Positions 31,844-39,736 of a DNA stretch of 42,946 nt are shown in pieces. Both the position numbers and the translations under genes were made by a program. This DNA comes from an uncultured Gammaproteobacteria bacterium. Its GTDB lineage: Bacteria > Pseudomonadota > Gammaproteobacteria > Pseudomonadales > Pseudohongiellaceae. The notes beneath the pieces were generated by a model. It did no database searches. It saw only the letters and a list, made by a program, of their open reading frames with translations, and had not been told where the DNA came from. The stretch is from contig CAILUG010000010.1 in assembly GCA_903837345.1 (NCBI GenBank), forward strand, positions 1-42,946. The letters are read 5' to 3'. Positions within the stretch are counted from its first letter, which is position 1, and each line of letters opens with the position of its first letter.

Positions 31844-32500
31844 ATGTCTTGTATTCGCCGCGTCACTTTCATCACCAGCCTCCTGTTCGCCACGCTTGTG
31901 CAGGCGCAAGCACCGGCCAACCGTCAACCACCGGAACCACCAGTGCCCTTGCTGTTCAAGGAAGCATGGAAGCCGACACCGACCCCCACTGCAGTGCTGC
32001 TCTCGCAGGCAATGGTGGCCAACCCCGACCTGCAGGTGACTGTCTATGGCCCCGTTGCACCCGACCTGAATGCAGCCAATGGTGAGCCACATATATGGAC
32101 GGGCATGTGCACACCCGCGTGTGGCGTCACCCTGAAGTTGAAGAACAGTTATGCCGATCTCAGCGGCAAGGCCCACATCACGTGGAAGTCGCGCACCTCA
32201 GGCTTCCATCAGATACGCCCGATGGTGAAGCTGGCCGACGGCACCACGCTGGTCGGTAACTTCGCCGACGAAAATGACTTCGAATACCGCCTGGTCGATT
32301 TCCATCTTGCCACCGTGCGTTGGCTGGTGCTGGATACCGCCACGCTCACCACCAAGGGCACACTGTTGCCGACAGTGGATTTGAGCAAAGTGGATGAAGT
32401 GGGCTTTGTCGATCTGACCCCGGGCAGCGGCCATGGGTTTGGTGGCTACTCGTCGCTGGGGTTCATTGAGGTTTATGGGAAGTCGGTGCCGCGAAAATAA
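31844..32500 (+). CDS. Uncharacterised exported protein (beta-sandwich-like)
   Basis: 218 residues with GGGAG before ATG 31844. A signal peptide ends near 'LVQAQAPAN', followed by a Pro-rich stretch ('QPPEPPVPLLFKEAWKPTPT'). The body is rich in predicted beta strands: 'DLQVTVYGPVAPD', 'LSGKAHITWKSRTSGFHQIR', 'VRWLVLDTATLTTKG', 'VDEVGFVDLTPGSGHGFGGY'. Two Cys in 'GMCTPACG' could form a disulfide. The layout suggests a jelly-roll or galactose-binding-like fold, but no family is recognised. It lies between the DUF6265-like gene and an MFS gene, next to the G8 genes. Confidence 0.7.
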   Translation: MSCIRRVTFITSLLFATLVQAQAPANRQPPEPPVPLLFKEAWKPTPTPTAVLLSQAMVANPDLQVTVYGPVAPDLNAANGEPHIWTGMCTPACGVTLKLKNSYADLSGKAHITWKSRTSGFHQIRPMVKLADGTTLVGNFADENDFEYRLVDFHLATVRWLVLDTATLTTKGTLLPTVDLSKVDEVGFVDLTPGSGHGFGGYSSLGFIEVYGKSVPRK

Positions 32501-32555
32501 GCAGTAGCGGGGTAACTTGACAGCCCACCATGGATGCACACGCAAGGGGAACAGT

Positions 32556-33701
32556 GTGAATATTTCCGTAAAGAGCCCACGGGGACGCGCCGCGCTGATG
32601 GTCATGCACTGCGCGGGCATGGTGGACCTGGTAGCACTTTCGGTGTGGGTGGGAGCGCTGATCTCCGCGTATGGCTTTGACGCACAACAGGCCGGTGGGC
32701 TGCCGACGCTGTTTCTCAGCGGCGCGGTGGTGTCGAGCATCACGCTAGCTCCCCGCATTCAGAAGCTGCCTGGCCGTTGGGTGGCCTGCATCGGCTTTGC
32801 AGTCGCGGCGCTGGCATTCCTGATGGCGAGCACCACTGGTGCCTACGCGTTGCTCGCCGGTTTACACGCACTGGCCGGCCTTGCCGTTGGCGCTGCGCTG
32901 AGCGTGACGCACGGCACCATCGCGCGCAGCGCCAACCCGCATCGTCTGTTCGCTGTCGTCGGCGTCGCGCTCGGTGTGTTCGCCGTCATATTCCTAGGTG
33001 CAGCGCCACAACTGATCGCCGCGCAGGGCGGGCCGGCGCTGTTCCACACCTTTGCCGGCATCATGGCGCTCGGCGCCCTGGCGGCCTTGCTGGCCTTTCC
33101 GTCTGCGTCCTCACCAGCTCTGGAGAAGGTGCAAGACGCAGCACACGTGTCGTCGCTACCGAAGGTGGTGTGGTTCGGCATCGTCGGCATCGCCTGCATG
33201 ACACTGATCCAGGCAATGATCTTCAGCTTCCTCGAGAGTGTGGGTATCTACCGTGGCTTCGAACGCGAGGCGGTCAACGGCGTGTTGATCGCACTCGGCC
33301 TCGTCAACCTGCTGCCGGCTGCACTGGCAGCGATGCTCGAAAAACGCATCATGCCGCGCCGGGTGCTGATGACGGGGCCCGCACTGCAAGTGGCACTCGC
33401 CACACTCATCATGGTGTCGCCCACCTTCGGCCCCTATGCAGTGGCAGCCTCGCTGTTCGCAGCAGTGATGATCTTCACGCACACCTTTGCCTTCGGCCTG
33501 CTCGCACGGCTCGATACCAGTGGCCGCGCGCTGGCGGCCACCCCGGCGATGCTGATGATTGGTTCAGCGCTGGGGCCATTTCTCGGCGGCACGCTGATAG
33601 AGCTTGCAGGATACGGGAGCCTTGCGCTGACTGCGGCCTGCCTTGGTGCAGTGGCGATCTTTTGCTTTTCCAGATTGCCTGCCGGTTCGGCTCATCCCTG
33701 A
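32556..33701 (+). CDS. MFS transporter
   Basis: 381 residues from GTG 32556, chosen for AAGGGGAA correctly spaced upstream; ATG 32598 would remove 14 residues. About 12 hydrophobic segments are present. The N-terminal helix begins 'GRAALMVMHCAGMVDLVALS', and 'LAVGAALSVTHGTIARSANP' is the helix 4-5 region. It resembles small sugar/drug MFS permeases (YbfB/YdhP-like), without a substrate signature. It follows three exported-protein genes and is convergent with the G8 gene that ends at 33760, with a shared hairpin between them. Confidence 0.8.
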   Translation: MNISVKSPRGRAALMVMHCAGMVDLVALSVWVGALISAYGFDAQQAGGLPTLFLSGAVVSSITLAPRIQKLPGRWVACIGFAVAALAFLMASTTGAYALLAGLHALAGLAVGAALSVTHGTIARSANPHRLFAVVGVALGVFAVIFLGAAPQLIAAQGGPALFHTFAGIMALGALAALLAFPSASSPALEKVQDAAHVSSLPKVVWFGIVGIACMTLIQAMIFSFLESVGIYRGFEREAVNGVLIALGLVNLLPAALAAMLEKRIMPRRVLMTGPALQVALATLIMVSPTFGPYAVAASLFAAVMIFTHTFAFGLLARLDTSGRALAATPAMLMIGSALGPFLGGTLIELAGYGSLALTAACLGAVAIFCFSRLPAGSAHP

Positions 33702-33707
33702 AAAGCA

Positions 33708-33737
33708 AAACGGCGCAGTGTTGAGGCTGCGCCGTTT
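33708..33737. terminator. Hairpin terminator, copy 1
   Basis: AAACGGCGCAG / CTGCGCCGTTT, an 11-bp stem with an 8-base loop, followed on the minus strand by TTGCTTTT. It serves the G8 gene ending at 33760 and probably also the convergent MFS gene. A nearly identical copy lies at 39227-39256. Confidence 0.85.
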
Positions 33738-33759
33738 CGAAGGTCCTGCAATTACTACA

Positions 33760-36456
33760 TCACCTCTTCACCGTTATGCTGGTTTGCATAAGCGTCGGAC
33801 GCACCGGCGGCTCCGGATCTGCCGGGACTATCAGCTTGACCCACAGTGCGTTATCGCTCTTGAAATACGAGGTCTCGTTCGCCTTGCGCAAAGCATCCAG
33901 GCTGGCTTGCTGCGTGCCGGTGGCTGCGCTGGTGAAACCCGGCAGTTCGAAGATGACCCATGAATCCTTGTTCATCTCACTCAAGCTGAAAGCGACTTCA
34001 CGTCTTTCGGTTTGCACCTTGATCTCGGAGCCGGCGCGCACGGTGCTCTGGTTGCCAACGTGATATTCCTTGCCATTGCGGCTGAGCACCACTGGTGGTT
34101 GCGGTGGAGGTGGGTTGGCAAGCGCTGCGAGAATTCCGCCTGGGGCGGGAGCACCAGCAGCAGGAGCCGCTGCGCCCGGAGCATTGGCAGCACCCGCGCC
34201 AGGCGCACCAGCTGCACCGGGCGCACCACCTGCACCGGGCAGAGCGCCAAGGCCACGGTTACCGCCAGGGGCGTTGAAGTACAGACGTCCGATATCACCC
34301 GTGCACACAGAGGCGTTCCAGGTGGGATGAATCTCACAGGTGCTGTCAGTGGCGACGCTGTCGTTCTCGCCATCGTTGAGCAGCGCATAGGAGTTGGGGA
34401 TGCCGGTCGCCGAGCCGTCCAGATCGTGGATTGCCAGGGTCCGGTACGCTATGCCGCCGCGGTTGTCGTTATCGAACCGGGTATCGATCTTCGGAAAATG
34501 CACGGGCTTGGCATTGACGAATTTCGCACCCTTGATGGTGTTTTCGGTAGTGACCCCGGAGCTCGTGAACAACAGCCAGGAGAGTGCTCCTGATTGGCGC
34601 TGTTTGTTGTCCTGGAAATTCACGAACGTGGTGTTCGCCACGTCAACACGGTAGTCATAGTACTGGTAGCCGTGGATCGGGAAGTCGGGAATCAGGCGCT
34701 TCGGCAGGCTGCGGCCATAGGCTTTTTCCTCCGGCGTGGTGGGGTTGCCGATGTTGTCGGTTTCGCCCACGAACAGCGAATCCTCTACCCTCGAGGTAAA
34801 CGCCTCACGGCCGAAGTCGCCGGACGACATCGTGTAACCAACGGCATTGTCCGCCGTCTTCAGATTCCTGACGACAAACAACTCGCCGCGGCCCCAGAAG
34901 CCGCCATTGCGGTTCTTGTAGGTAAGGAGATTGTCGAAGTGCGTCTCCAGGCTCTTGCTGTTCCGGTCAGCAGGGTTTTCCTTGGGCGCGTACGCGTTGC
35001 CGGCCAACCCGAAGGTGTTGTCCTTGGCGATGTTGCGGTCAAACATGAATCCGTCGAAGTTGGAATGGGCCACATTGTCCCTGAACTCGCGCATCAAGGT
35101 TCGACGCGGCCAGCTGGCCTTGGCGGTATCCGAGTCCAGGAACGCGCCTTGCGGATGCTCGGGTAAGGACAGCCAGAAGCCATTCTCGTCGGAACCTGCG
35201 GCCACATTGCCGATGAACGTGTTGTCCGGGTTGGTGATCCAGTAGGCCGCCACCGTGTTGTCGGAAGGCAGCAGGGTGTCCTTGGCGGCAAAGCTGACTT
35301 GTCGGACTTTCAGGCGATCCTCGTACTTGTAGTCGTTCTCGCCGTTGGCGGCGAGATTGGTCGGCACGCAGGGCTTGGTCATGTGGCACTTGATCTGGAT
35401 CGCCAGGTTGTGCACGAACTCGTTGCCGTGCTCGATGCCGTCTTCCAGGAAGAAGCAGTGGCCGACGATGTTGTAGGTCACGTTGTTTTCGACGCGCACG
35501 TCGTTGGTGCCGTGTATGGTCACGCAGCGGTTGTAGGTGTCATGGATGGACGCGTTCTTGATGTACTGCCCTTTGCCGGCGTCGCCGACCAGATGCCAGT
35601 GAATTGGATAACGCGCGAGCTCCATGTTCTGGCCCATGCGATTGAGCTCGACACCGTCGACATACATGTGACTCGTCACCATCGCCATGATGTGGCCGCC
35701 AAAGGAAGTCTGTTCGGCATCTTCCGAGGCCTGCACCTTGATGTTGCGGGTCAAGAGGCCCACTTCGCCACGCTCATCGACTTCGAAGGTGATCTTGCCG
35801 AAGTGCATGTAGTCGAGCTTCTTATCGAGCGTAATCGTGTTGCCGCTGATGGCGGCGATCGTGCGACGTTCGGCCTGGCGGGGATCGTAGTCGGTCGAAG
35901 CCAGCACAATCTCGTCACCGGCTTTCCATTGCGCCGCGTTCAGCACGTCGATCGAGGTGGCGCCAGCTTCAGCAGTAAGCGCCAGCTTGGTCCACGTGTT
36001 GGTGCGGTTGCCGTGCAGGTTCAGTGTGCCGCCCGAGAGCATGATGCCGCGGTCACCCATGCCCATCATCTGTTCGTCTTTGACGTTGTTGGTCAGCGTG
36101 ATCGTCGCTTTGTGTGTGTAAGGCTTGGCTTCGGAACCGATCGCCAGTTCGCCGTGCACCATGATCCACTCGGTGCGAAGTAGAAGATCGGACTTGTCGG
36201 CAAAACTGAGTTTGCCATTGATCGTCATGCCATTCAGTGCCGGCGGACTGACGTCGAGTACAACGTTCTTGCCGCTGGCAATAGAGACGATGTCGCCCTG
36301 TGCGGGAACCTTGCCGTCAGCCCAGGTGGAAAGGGCCGACCAGTTTCCGCTTTTGACTGCGGTGGATTCAGCATGAGCGCTGAAGGCGAAACCGCAGGTA
36401 ACCAGCAATGAAAGAAACAACGAAACGCTGTGACTTTTTTTGCGATGAGGGCGCAT
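33760..36456 (-). CDS. G8-domain secreted beta-helix protein, CEMIP/TMEM2-like, copy 2
   Basis: 898 residues from ATG 36456, preceded by AGGAG. A signal peptide ends at 'AFSAHAES'. The G8 domain is at about 36-150 ('VPAQGDIVSIASGKNVVLDV', 'HGELAIGSEAKPYTHKATIT', 'GGTLNLHG'). Then come 'AGDEIVLASTDYDPRQAE' (180-196), 'EVGLLTRNIKV' (231-241), 'ARYPIHWHLVGDAGKGQYIK' (281-300), 'RCVTIHGTNDV' (310-320), 'GHCFFLEDG' (332-340), 'AAGSDENGFWLSL', 'NVAHSNFDGFMFD', 'SLFVGETDNIGNP', 'FPIHGYQYYDY' and a C-terminal beta domain. This order matches my memory of human CEMIP/TMEM2, minus their GG domain. Residues about 728-774 are an Ala/Gly/Pro linker found only in this copy. Family knowledge: CEMIP and TMEM2 take part in hyaluronan depolymerisation; activity here is unproven. 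Tandem with copy 3 (26-base gap). Confidence 0.88.
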   Translation of the reverse strand: MRPHRKKSHSVSLFLSLLVTCGFAFSAHAESTAVKSGNWSALSTWADGKVPAQGDIVSIASGKNVVLDVSPPALNGMTINGKLSFADKSDLLLRTEWIMVHGELAIGSEAKPYTHKATITLTNNVKDEQMMGMGDRGIMLSGGTLNLHGNRTNTWTKLALTAEAGATSIDVLNAAQWKAGDEIVLASTDYDPRQAERRTIAAISGNTITLDKKLDYMHFGKITFEVDERGEVGLLTRNIKVQASEDAEQTSFGGHIMAMVTSHMYVDGVELNRMGQNMELARYPIHWHLVGDAGKGQYIKNASIHDTYNRCVTIHGTNDVRVENNVTYNIVGHCFFLEDGIEHGNEFVHNLAIQIKCHMTKPCVPTNLAANGENDYKYEDRLKVRQVSFAAKDTLLPSDNTVAAYWITNPDNTFIGNVAAGSDENGFWLSLPEHPQGAFLDSDTAKASWPRRTLMREFRDNVAHSNFDGFMFDRNIAKDNTFGLAGNAYAPKENPADRNSKSLETHFDNLLTYKNRNGGFWGRGELFVVRNLKTADNAVGYTMSSGDFGREAFTSRVEDSLFVGETDNIGNPTTPEEKAYGRSLPKRLIPDFPIHGYQYYDYRVDVANTTFVNFQDNKQRQSGALSWLLFTSSGVTTENTIKGAKFVNAKPVHFPKIDTRFDNDNRGGIAYRTLAIHDLDGSATGIPNSYALLNDGENDSVATDSTCEIHPTWNASVCTGDIGRLYFNAPGGNRGLGALPGAGGAPGAAGAPGAGAANAPGAAAPAAGAPAPGGILAALANPPPPQPPVVLSRNGKEYHVGNQSTVRAGSEIKVQTERREVAFSLSEMNKDSWVIFELPGFTSAATGTQQASLDALRKANETSYFKSDNALWVKLIVPADPEPPVRPTLMQTSITVKR

Positions 36457-36482
36457 GGCAGATCTCCTGTGTTCGATTATTT

Positions 36483-39146
36483 TTATCGGCTGACCGTTAT
36501 TCTGGCTTGCAGATCCGTTGGGCGAATGATTGGACTGACCGGAGCAGCGGCCACCAGCTTGACCCAGAGGGCATCCCCGCTCTTGAACCAGGCAGTCTCT
36601 TTCGCTGCGCGCAATGCGTCCATGCTCTTCAGCTCCGTCCCGGTTGTTGTTTTGGCAAAACCCGGCAGTTCGAACATGACCCAAGAGCCCTGGTCCATCT
36701 CAGTCAGACTAAGAGTGACTTCCGTCCTTTCGGTTTTGACCTTTATCTCGGTGCCGGCCTTCACAGTGCTCTGGTCGCCGGAGATCTTGAATTCCTTGCC
36801 GTTGCGAACAAGCGCGATGGGCGGCTGCGGAGGACGACGGGCGCGCAGAGCGGCACGTTGGGACTGAACGAGGGGAGTTGCCGGAGCATTTGGACTGAGC
36901 CCACCGATCAAGGCGAAGCGAGCGGTCCGGGATTCGAGATCGACTTTGGCTGGAAATTCTCCTCTGCTGTCCGAGAGATTCAGGCGACCGATATCGCCTG
37001 TGCACACAGCGGCGTTCCAGGTCGGCTGGATCTTGCAGGTGTCGTCGGTGGCGACGCTGTCGTTCTCGCCATCGTGCAGCATGACCTGGGAATTGGGGAT
37101 GCCGGTCACCGAACCGTCCAGGTCGCGGAACGACAGGGTCCGATAGGCGTTGCCGCCGCGGTTATCATTATCGAACCTGGTATCGAAAAGCGGGAAATAG
37201 ACCGGCTTGGCATTGACGAATTTCGCACCCTTGATGGTGCTTCCGGTACTGAGCCCCGCGCTCGTGAACAGCAGGAAGGAAAGCGCGCCTGTCTTGCGCA
37301 CCTTGTTATCCTGGAAATTCACGAATGTCGTGTTCACCACATCATCGCGGTAATCGTAGTATTCGTAGCCGCGGATGGGGAAATCCGGAATGGAAGGCTT
37401 TGGCAGGCTGCGGCCATAGGCGATTTCCTCCGGCGTCTTTGGGTTGCCGATATTGTCGGTCTCACCCACGACCAGCCCATCAATCAGCCGTGAACTAAAC
37501 GGAAGGCTGCCGATGTCGCCAGCGGCCTGCGTCATGCCAATGGCGTTGTCAGCGAATTTCGCGTTGCTGTATACGTAGAGATCGCCCCGGCCCCAAAGAC
37601 CCCCATTGCGGTTCTTGTAGGAGGTCAGGTTCTCGAAGTGTGTCTCCATCACTTCGCTCTCCAGATCGGAAGGATCTGCCAACGGCAGCAACGGAAGGGA
37701 GGCCAGACCGAAGGTGTTATCTTCGTCGATGTGCCGGTCAATCATGAACCCGTCGAAGTTGGAATGGGACACGTTGCCCCTGAATGCGCGCAGCGGCGTT
37801 CGGCGCGGCCATGTATTCAGGCTGGCATCTGAGCCCTGGAACGCGCCATTCGGATGCATCGGAATGGAAAACCAGAAACCTGTCTCATCAGAGCCGGCTG
37901 CCACATTGTCGATGAACGTGTTGTCCGGGTTGGTGATCCAGTAGGCCGCCACCGTGTTGTCTGAAGGCAGCAGGGTATCCTTGGCGGACATGCTGATTTG
38001 CCTCAGGGTCTGGCGATTCCCGCTGATCTCTCCATTGGCGGCGAGATTGCTCGGCACGCATTCCTTGGTGGGATGACACTTGATCTGGATCGCCAGGTTA
38101 TGGATGTACTCGTTGCCGTGCTCGATGCCGTCCTCGAGGAAGAAGCAGTGGCCGACGATGTTGTAGGTCACGTTGTTCTCGACGCGCACGTCGTTGGTGC
38201 CGTGCACCGTCACGCAGCGGTTGTAGGTGTCGTGAATGGAAGCGTTCTTGATGTACTGGCCTTTGCCGGCATCGCCCACCAGATGCCAGTGAATCGGATA
38301 GCGCGCGAGCTCCATATGCTGGCCCATGCGGTTGAGCTCCACGCCCTCGACATACATCTTGCTGGTCACCATCGCCATGATGTGGCCGCCGAAGAAAGTT
38401 TGTGCTGCGTCTTCCGAAGCCTGCACCTTGATGTTGCGGGTCAACAGACCCACTTCGCCACGCTCATCGACGTTGAAGGTGATCTTGCCGAAGTGCATGT
38501 ACTCCAGCGGCTTGTCCAGCGTGATCGCATTGCCCGCGATGGCGGAGATCGTGCGACGTTCGGTCTGACGGGGATCGTAGTCGGTCGAAGCCAGTACAAT
38601 CTCGTCACCGGCTTTCCATTGCGCCGCGTTCAGCACTTCGATCGACGTGGCGCCTGCCTCGGCGGTCTTGGCCAGCTTGGTCCAGGTGTTGGTCACGTTA
38701 CCGTGCAGGTTCAGCGTGCCGCCCGACAGCATGATGCCGCGGTCACCCATGCCCATCATCTGTTCGTTTTTGACGTTGTCGGTGAGCGTGATGGTCGCCT
38801 TGTGCGTGAAGGGCTTGGCTGCGGTGCCGATCTCCAGTTCGCCGTGCACCATGATCCATTCGGTGCGAAGTAGAAGATCGGATTTGTCGGCAAAACTGAG
38901 TTTGCCATTGATCGTCATGCCGTTCAGTGCCGGGGGACTGACGTCGAGTACAACGTTCTTGCCGCTGGCAATAGAGACGATGTCGCCCTGTGCGGGAACC
39001 TTGCCGTCAGCCCAGGTGGAAAGAGCCGACCAGTTGCCGCTTTTGGTTGCGGTGGATTCAGCATGAGCGCTGAAGGCGAAACCGCAGGTAACAAGCAATG
39101 CAAGAAAAAAGGAAACGCTGTGACTGCTTTTGTGAAGAGGGCGCAT
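36483..39146 (-). CDS. G8-domain secreted beta-helix protein, CEMIP/TMEM2-like, copy 3
   Basis: 887 residues from ATG 39146, with the same AGGAGATCT leader as copy 2. The first 75 codons (signal peptide and first G8 strands) are almost identical to copy 2, whereas later parts differ freely. The same landmarks are present: G8 domain about 36-150, 'ASTDYDPRQTE', 'EVGLLTRNI', 'ARYPIHWHLVGDAGKGQYIK', 'RCVTVHGTNDV', 'GHCFFLEDG', 'AAGSDETGFWFSI', 'NVSHSNFDGFMID', 'GLVVGETDNIGNP', 'FPIRGYEYYDYRDD'. The region between helix and C-terminal domain is Arg/Pro-rich rather than Ala/Gly-rich. It is first of the tandem pair and cotranscription with copy 2 is likely. It is predicted to be secreted or cell-surface associated; substrate unknown. 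Confidence 0.88.
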   Translation of the reverse strand: MRPLHKSSHSVSFFLALLVTCGFAFSAHAESTATKSGNWSALSTWADGKVPAQGDIVSIASGKNVVLDVSPPALNGMTINGKLSFADKSDLLLRTEWIMVHGELEIGTAAKPFTHKATITLTDNVKNEQMMGMGDRGIMLSGGTLNLHGNVTNTWTKLAKTAEAGATSIEVLNAAQWKAGDEIVLASTDYDPRQTERRTISAIAGNAITLDKPLEYMHFGKITFNVDERGEVGLLTRNIKVQASEDAAQTFFGGHIMAMVTSKMYVEGVELNRMGQHMELARYPIHWHLVGDAGKGQYIKNASIHDTYNRCVTVHGTNDVRVENNVTYNIVGHCFFLEDGIEHGNEYIHNLAIQIKCHPTKECVPSNLAANGEISGNRQTLRQISMSAKDTLLPSDNTVAAYWITNPDNTFIDNVAAGSDETGFWFSIPMHPNGAFQGSDASLNTWPRRTPLRAFRGNVSHSNFDGFMIDRHIDEDNTFGLASLPLLPLADPSDLESEVMETHFENLTSYKNRNGGLWGRGDLYVYSNAKFADNAIGMTQAAGDIGSLPFSSRLIDGLVVGETDNIGNPKTPEEIAYGRSLPKPSIPDFPIRGYEYYDYRDDVVNTTFVNFQDNKVRKTGALSFLLFTSAGLSTGSTIKGAKFVNAKPVYFPLFDTRFDNDNRGGNAYRTLSFRDLDGSVTGIPNSQVMLHDGENDSVATDDTCKIQPTWNAAVCTGDIGRLNLSDSRGEFPAKVDLESRTARFALIGGLSPNAPATPLVQSQRAALRARRPPQPPIALVRNGKEFKISGDQSTVKAGTEIKVKTERTEVTLSLTEMDQGSWVMFELPGFAKTTTGTELKSMDALRAAKETAWFKSGDALWVKLVAAAPVSPIIRPTDLQARITVSR

Positions 39147-39226
39147 GGTAGATCTCCTGTGCTTGATATTTTTATAGTCGTACTGGGGAAGTTGGGGGAT
39201 TATCAGGTAGGTGATCTTCAAAAGCA

Positions 39227-39256
39227 AAACGGCGCAGTTTTGAGGCTGCGCCGTTT
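39227..39256 (-). terminator. Hairpin terminator, copy 2
   Basis: AAACGGCGCAG / CTGCGCCGTTT with a TTTTGCTTTT tail on the minus strand, 53 bases past the stop of the ABM-domain gene at 39309. The 37-base block matches the one at 33701-33737 with one or two changes. It separates the ABM/MBL operon from the two G8 genes. Confidence 0.85.
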
Positions 39257-39308
39257 ACATCGACCATCTGGATCCCTGCGGTTTTCCACAGCGGATCTTT
39301 CGGCGTTC

Positions 39309-39704
39309 CTACTTCTTCGGACTGACCAGTTGCAGGTAGTCGGCCTGGGGGGCGCCCTCCATCAGCTCACCGAGCTTGGCGAACATCGCCTTTGCCTTGT
39401 CGCTCTGGCCGTGTGCGGCAACGGCGGCCGCATCCTTGTAACGCTCGATGATCACGTAGACGTCCGGATCGCCCGCCATGACCAGCAGGTCGTACTGCAC
39501 GTTGCCGGGTTCGCTGTGCGCCACCTCTTTCTGCATCTCAAGCCAGAAGGCCTTCATTTCCGCGCTCTTGCCGGGCTTGGCCTTGAATTTCACCACCATC
39601 GTATCGGCGTTGGCCGGGCGCGCGGGCGGCCTGCCAGCCTGGGGCTCGGCAGCCATCAAAGGCAGCGTGAGGGCGATGAGAGCAGCGGTCAGGATCAGTT
39701 TCAT
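39309..39704 (-). CDS. Exported ABM-fold (antibiotic biosynthesis monooxygenase-like) protein
   Basis: 131 residues from ATG 39704, with a strong GGAGG site. A signal peptide ends at 'LPLMAAEP'. The mature part is a single ferredoxin-like ABM domain: '[20 protein letters not shown]', '[17 protein letters not shown]', '[18 protein letters not shown]'. ABM proteins include quinol monooxygenases and haem-degrading enzymes; exported members are common but uncharacterised. It is 32 bases downstream of the MBL gene, in the same direction, and closed by a terminator, so it looks like the last gene of that operon. Confidence 0.85.
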   Translation of the reverse strand: MKLILTAALIALTLPLMAAEPQAGRPPARPANADTMVVKFKAKPGKSAEMKAFWLEMQKEVAHSEPGNVQYDLLVMAGDPDVYVIIERYKDAAAVAAHGQSDKAKAMFAKLGELMEGAPQADYLQLVSPKK

Positions 39705-39736
39705 GTATACCTCCAAAAGGGTTTATAGGGGTGTGG

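Noticed and set aside
36457-36684. Upstream extension of G8 copy 2 into copy 3
   Set aside because: It overlaps the end of copy 3 and precedes a clear AGGAG site and signal peptide starting at 36456.
35299-38873. Parallel antisense frames in both G8 genes (35299-36183, 37998-38873)
   Set aside because: They occur in both copies only because the copies are paralogous; no start signals, and the minus-strand proteins are well supported.
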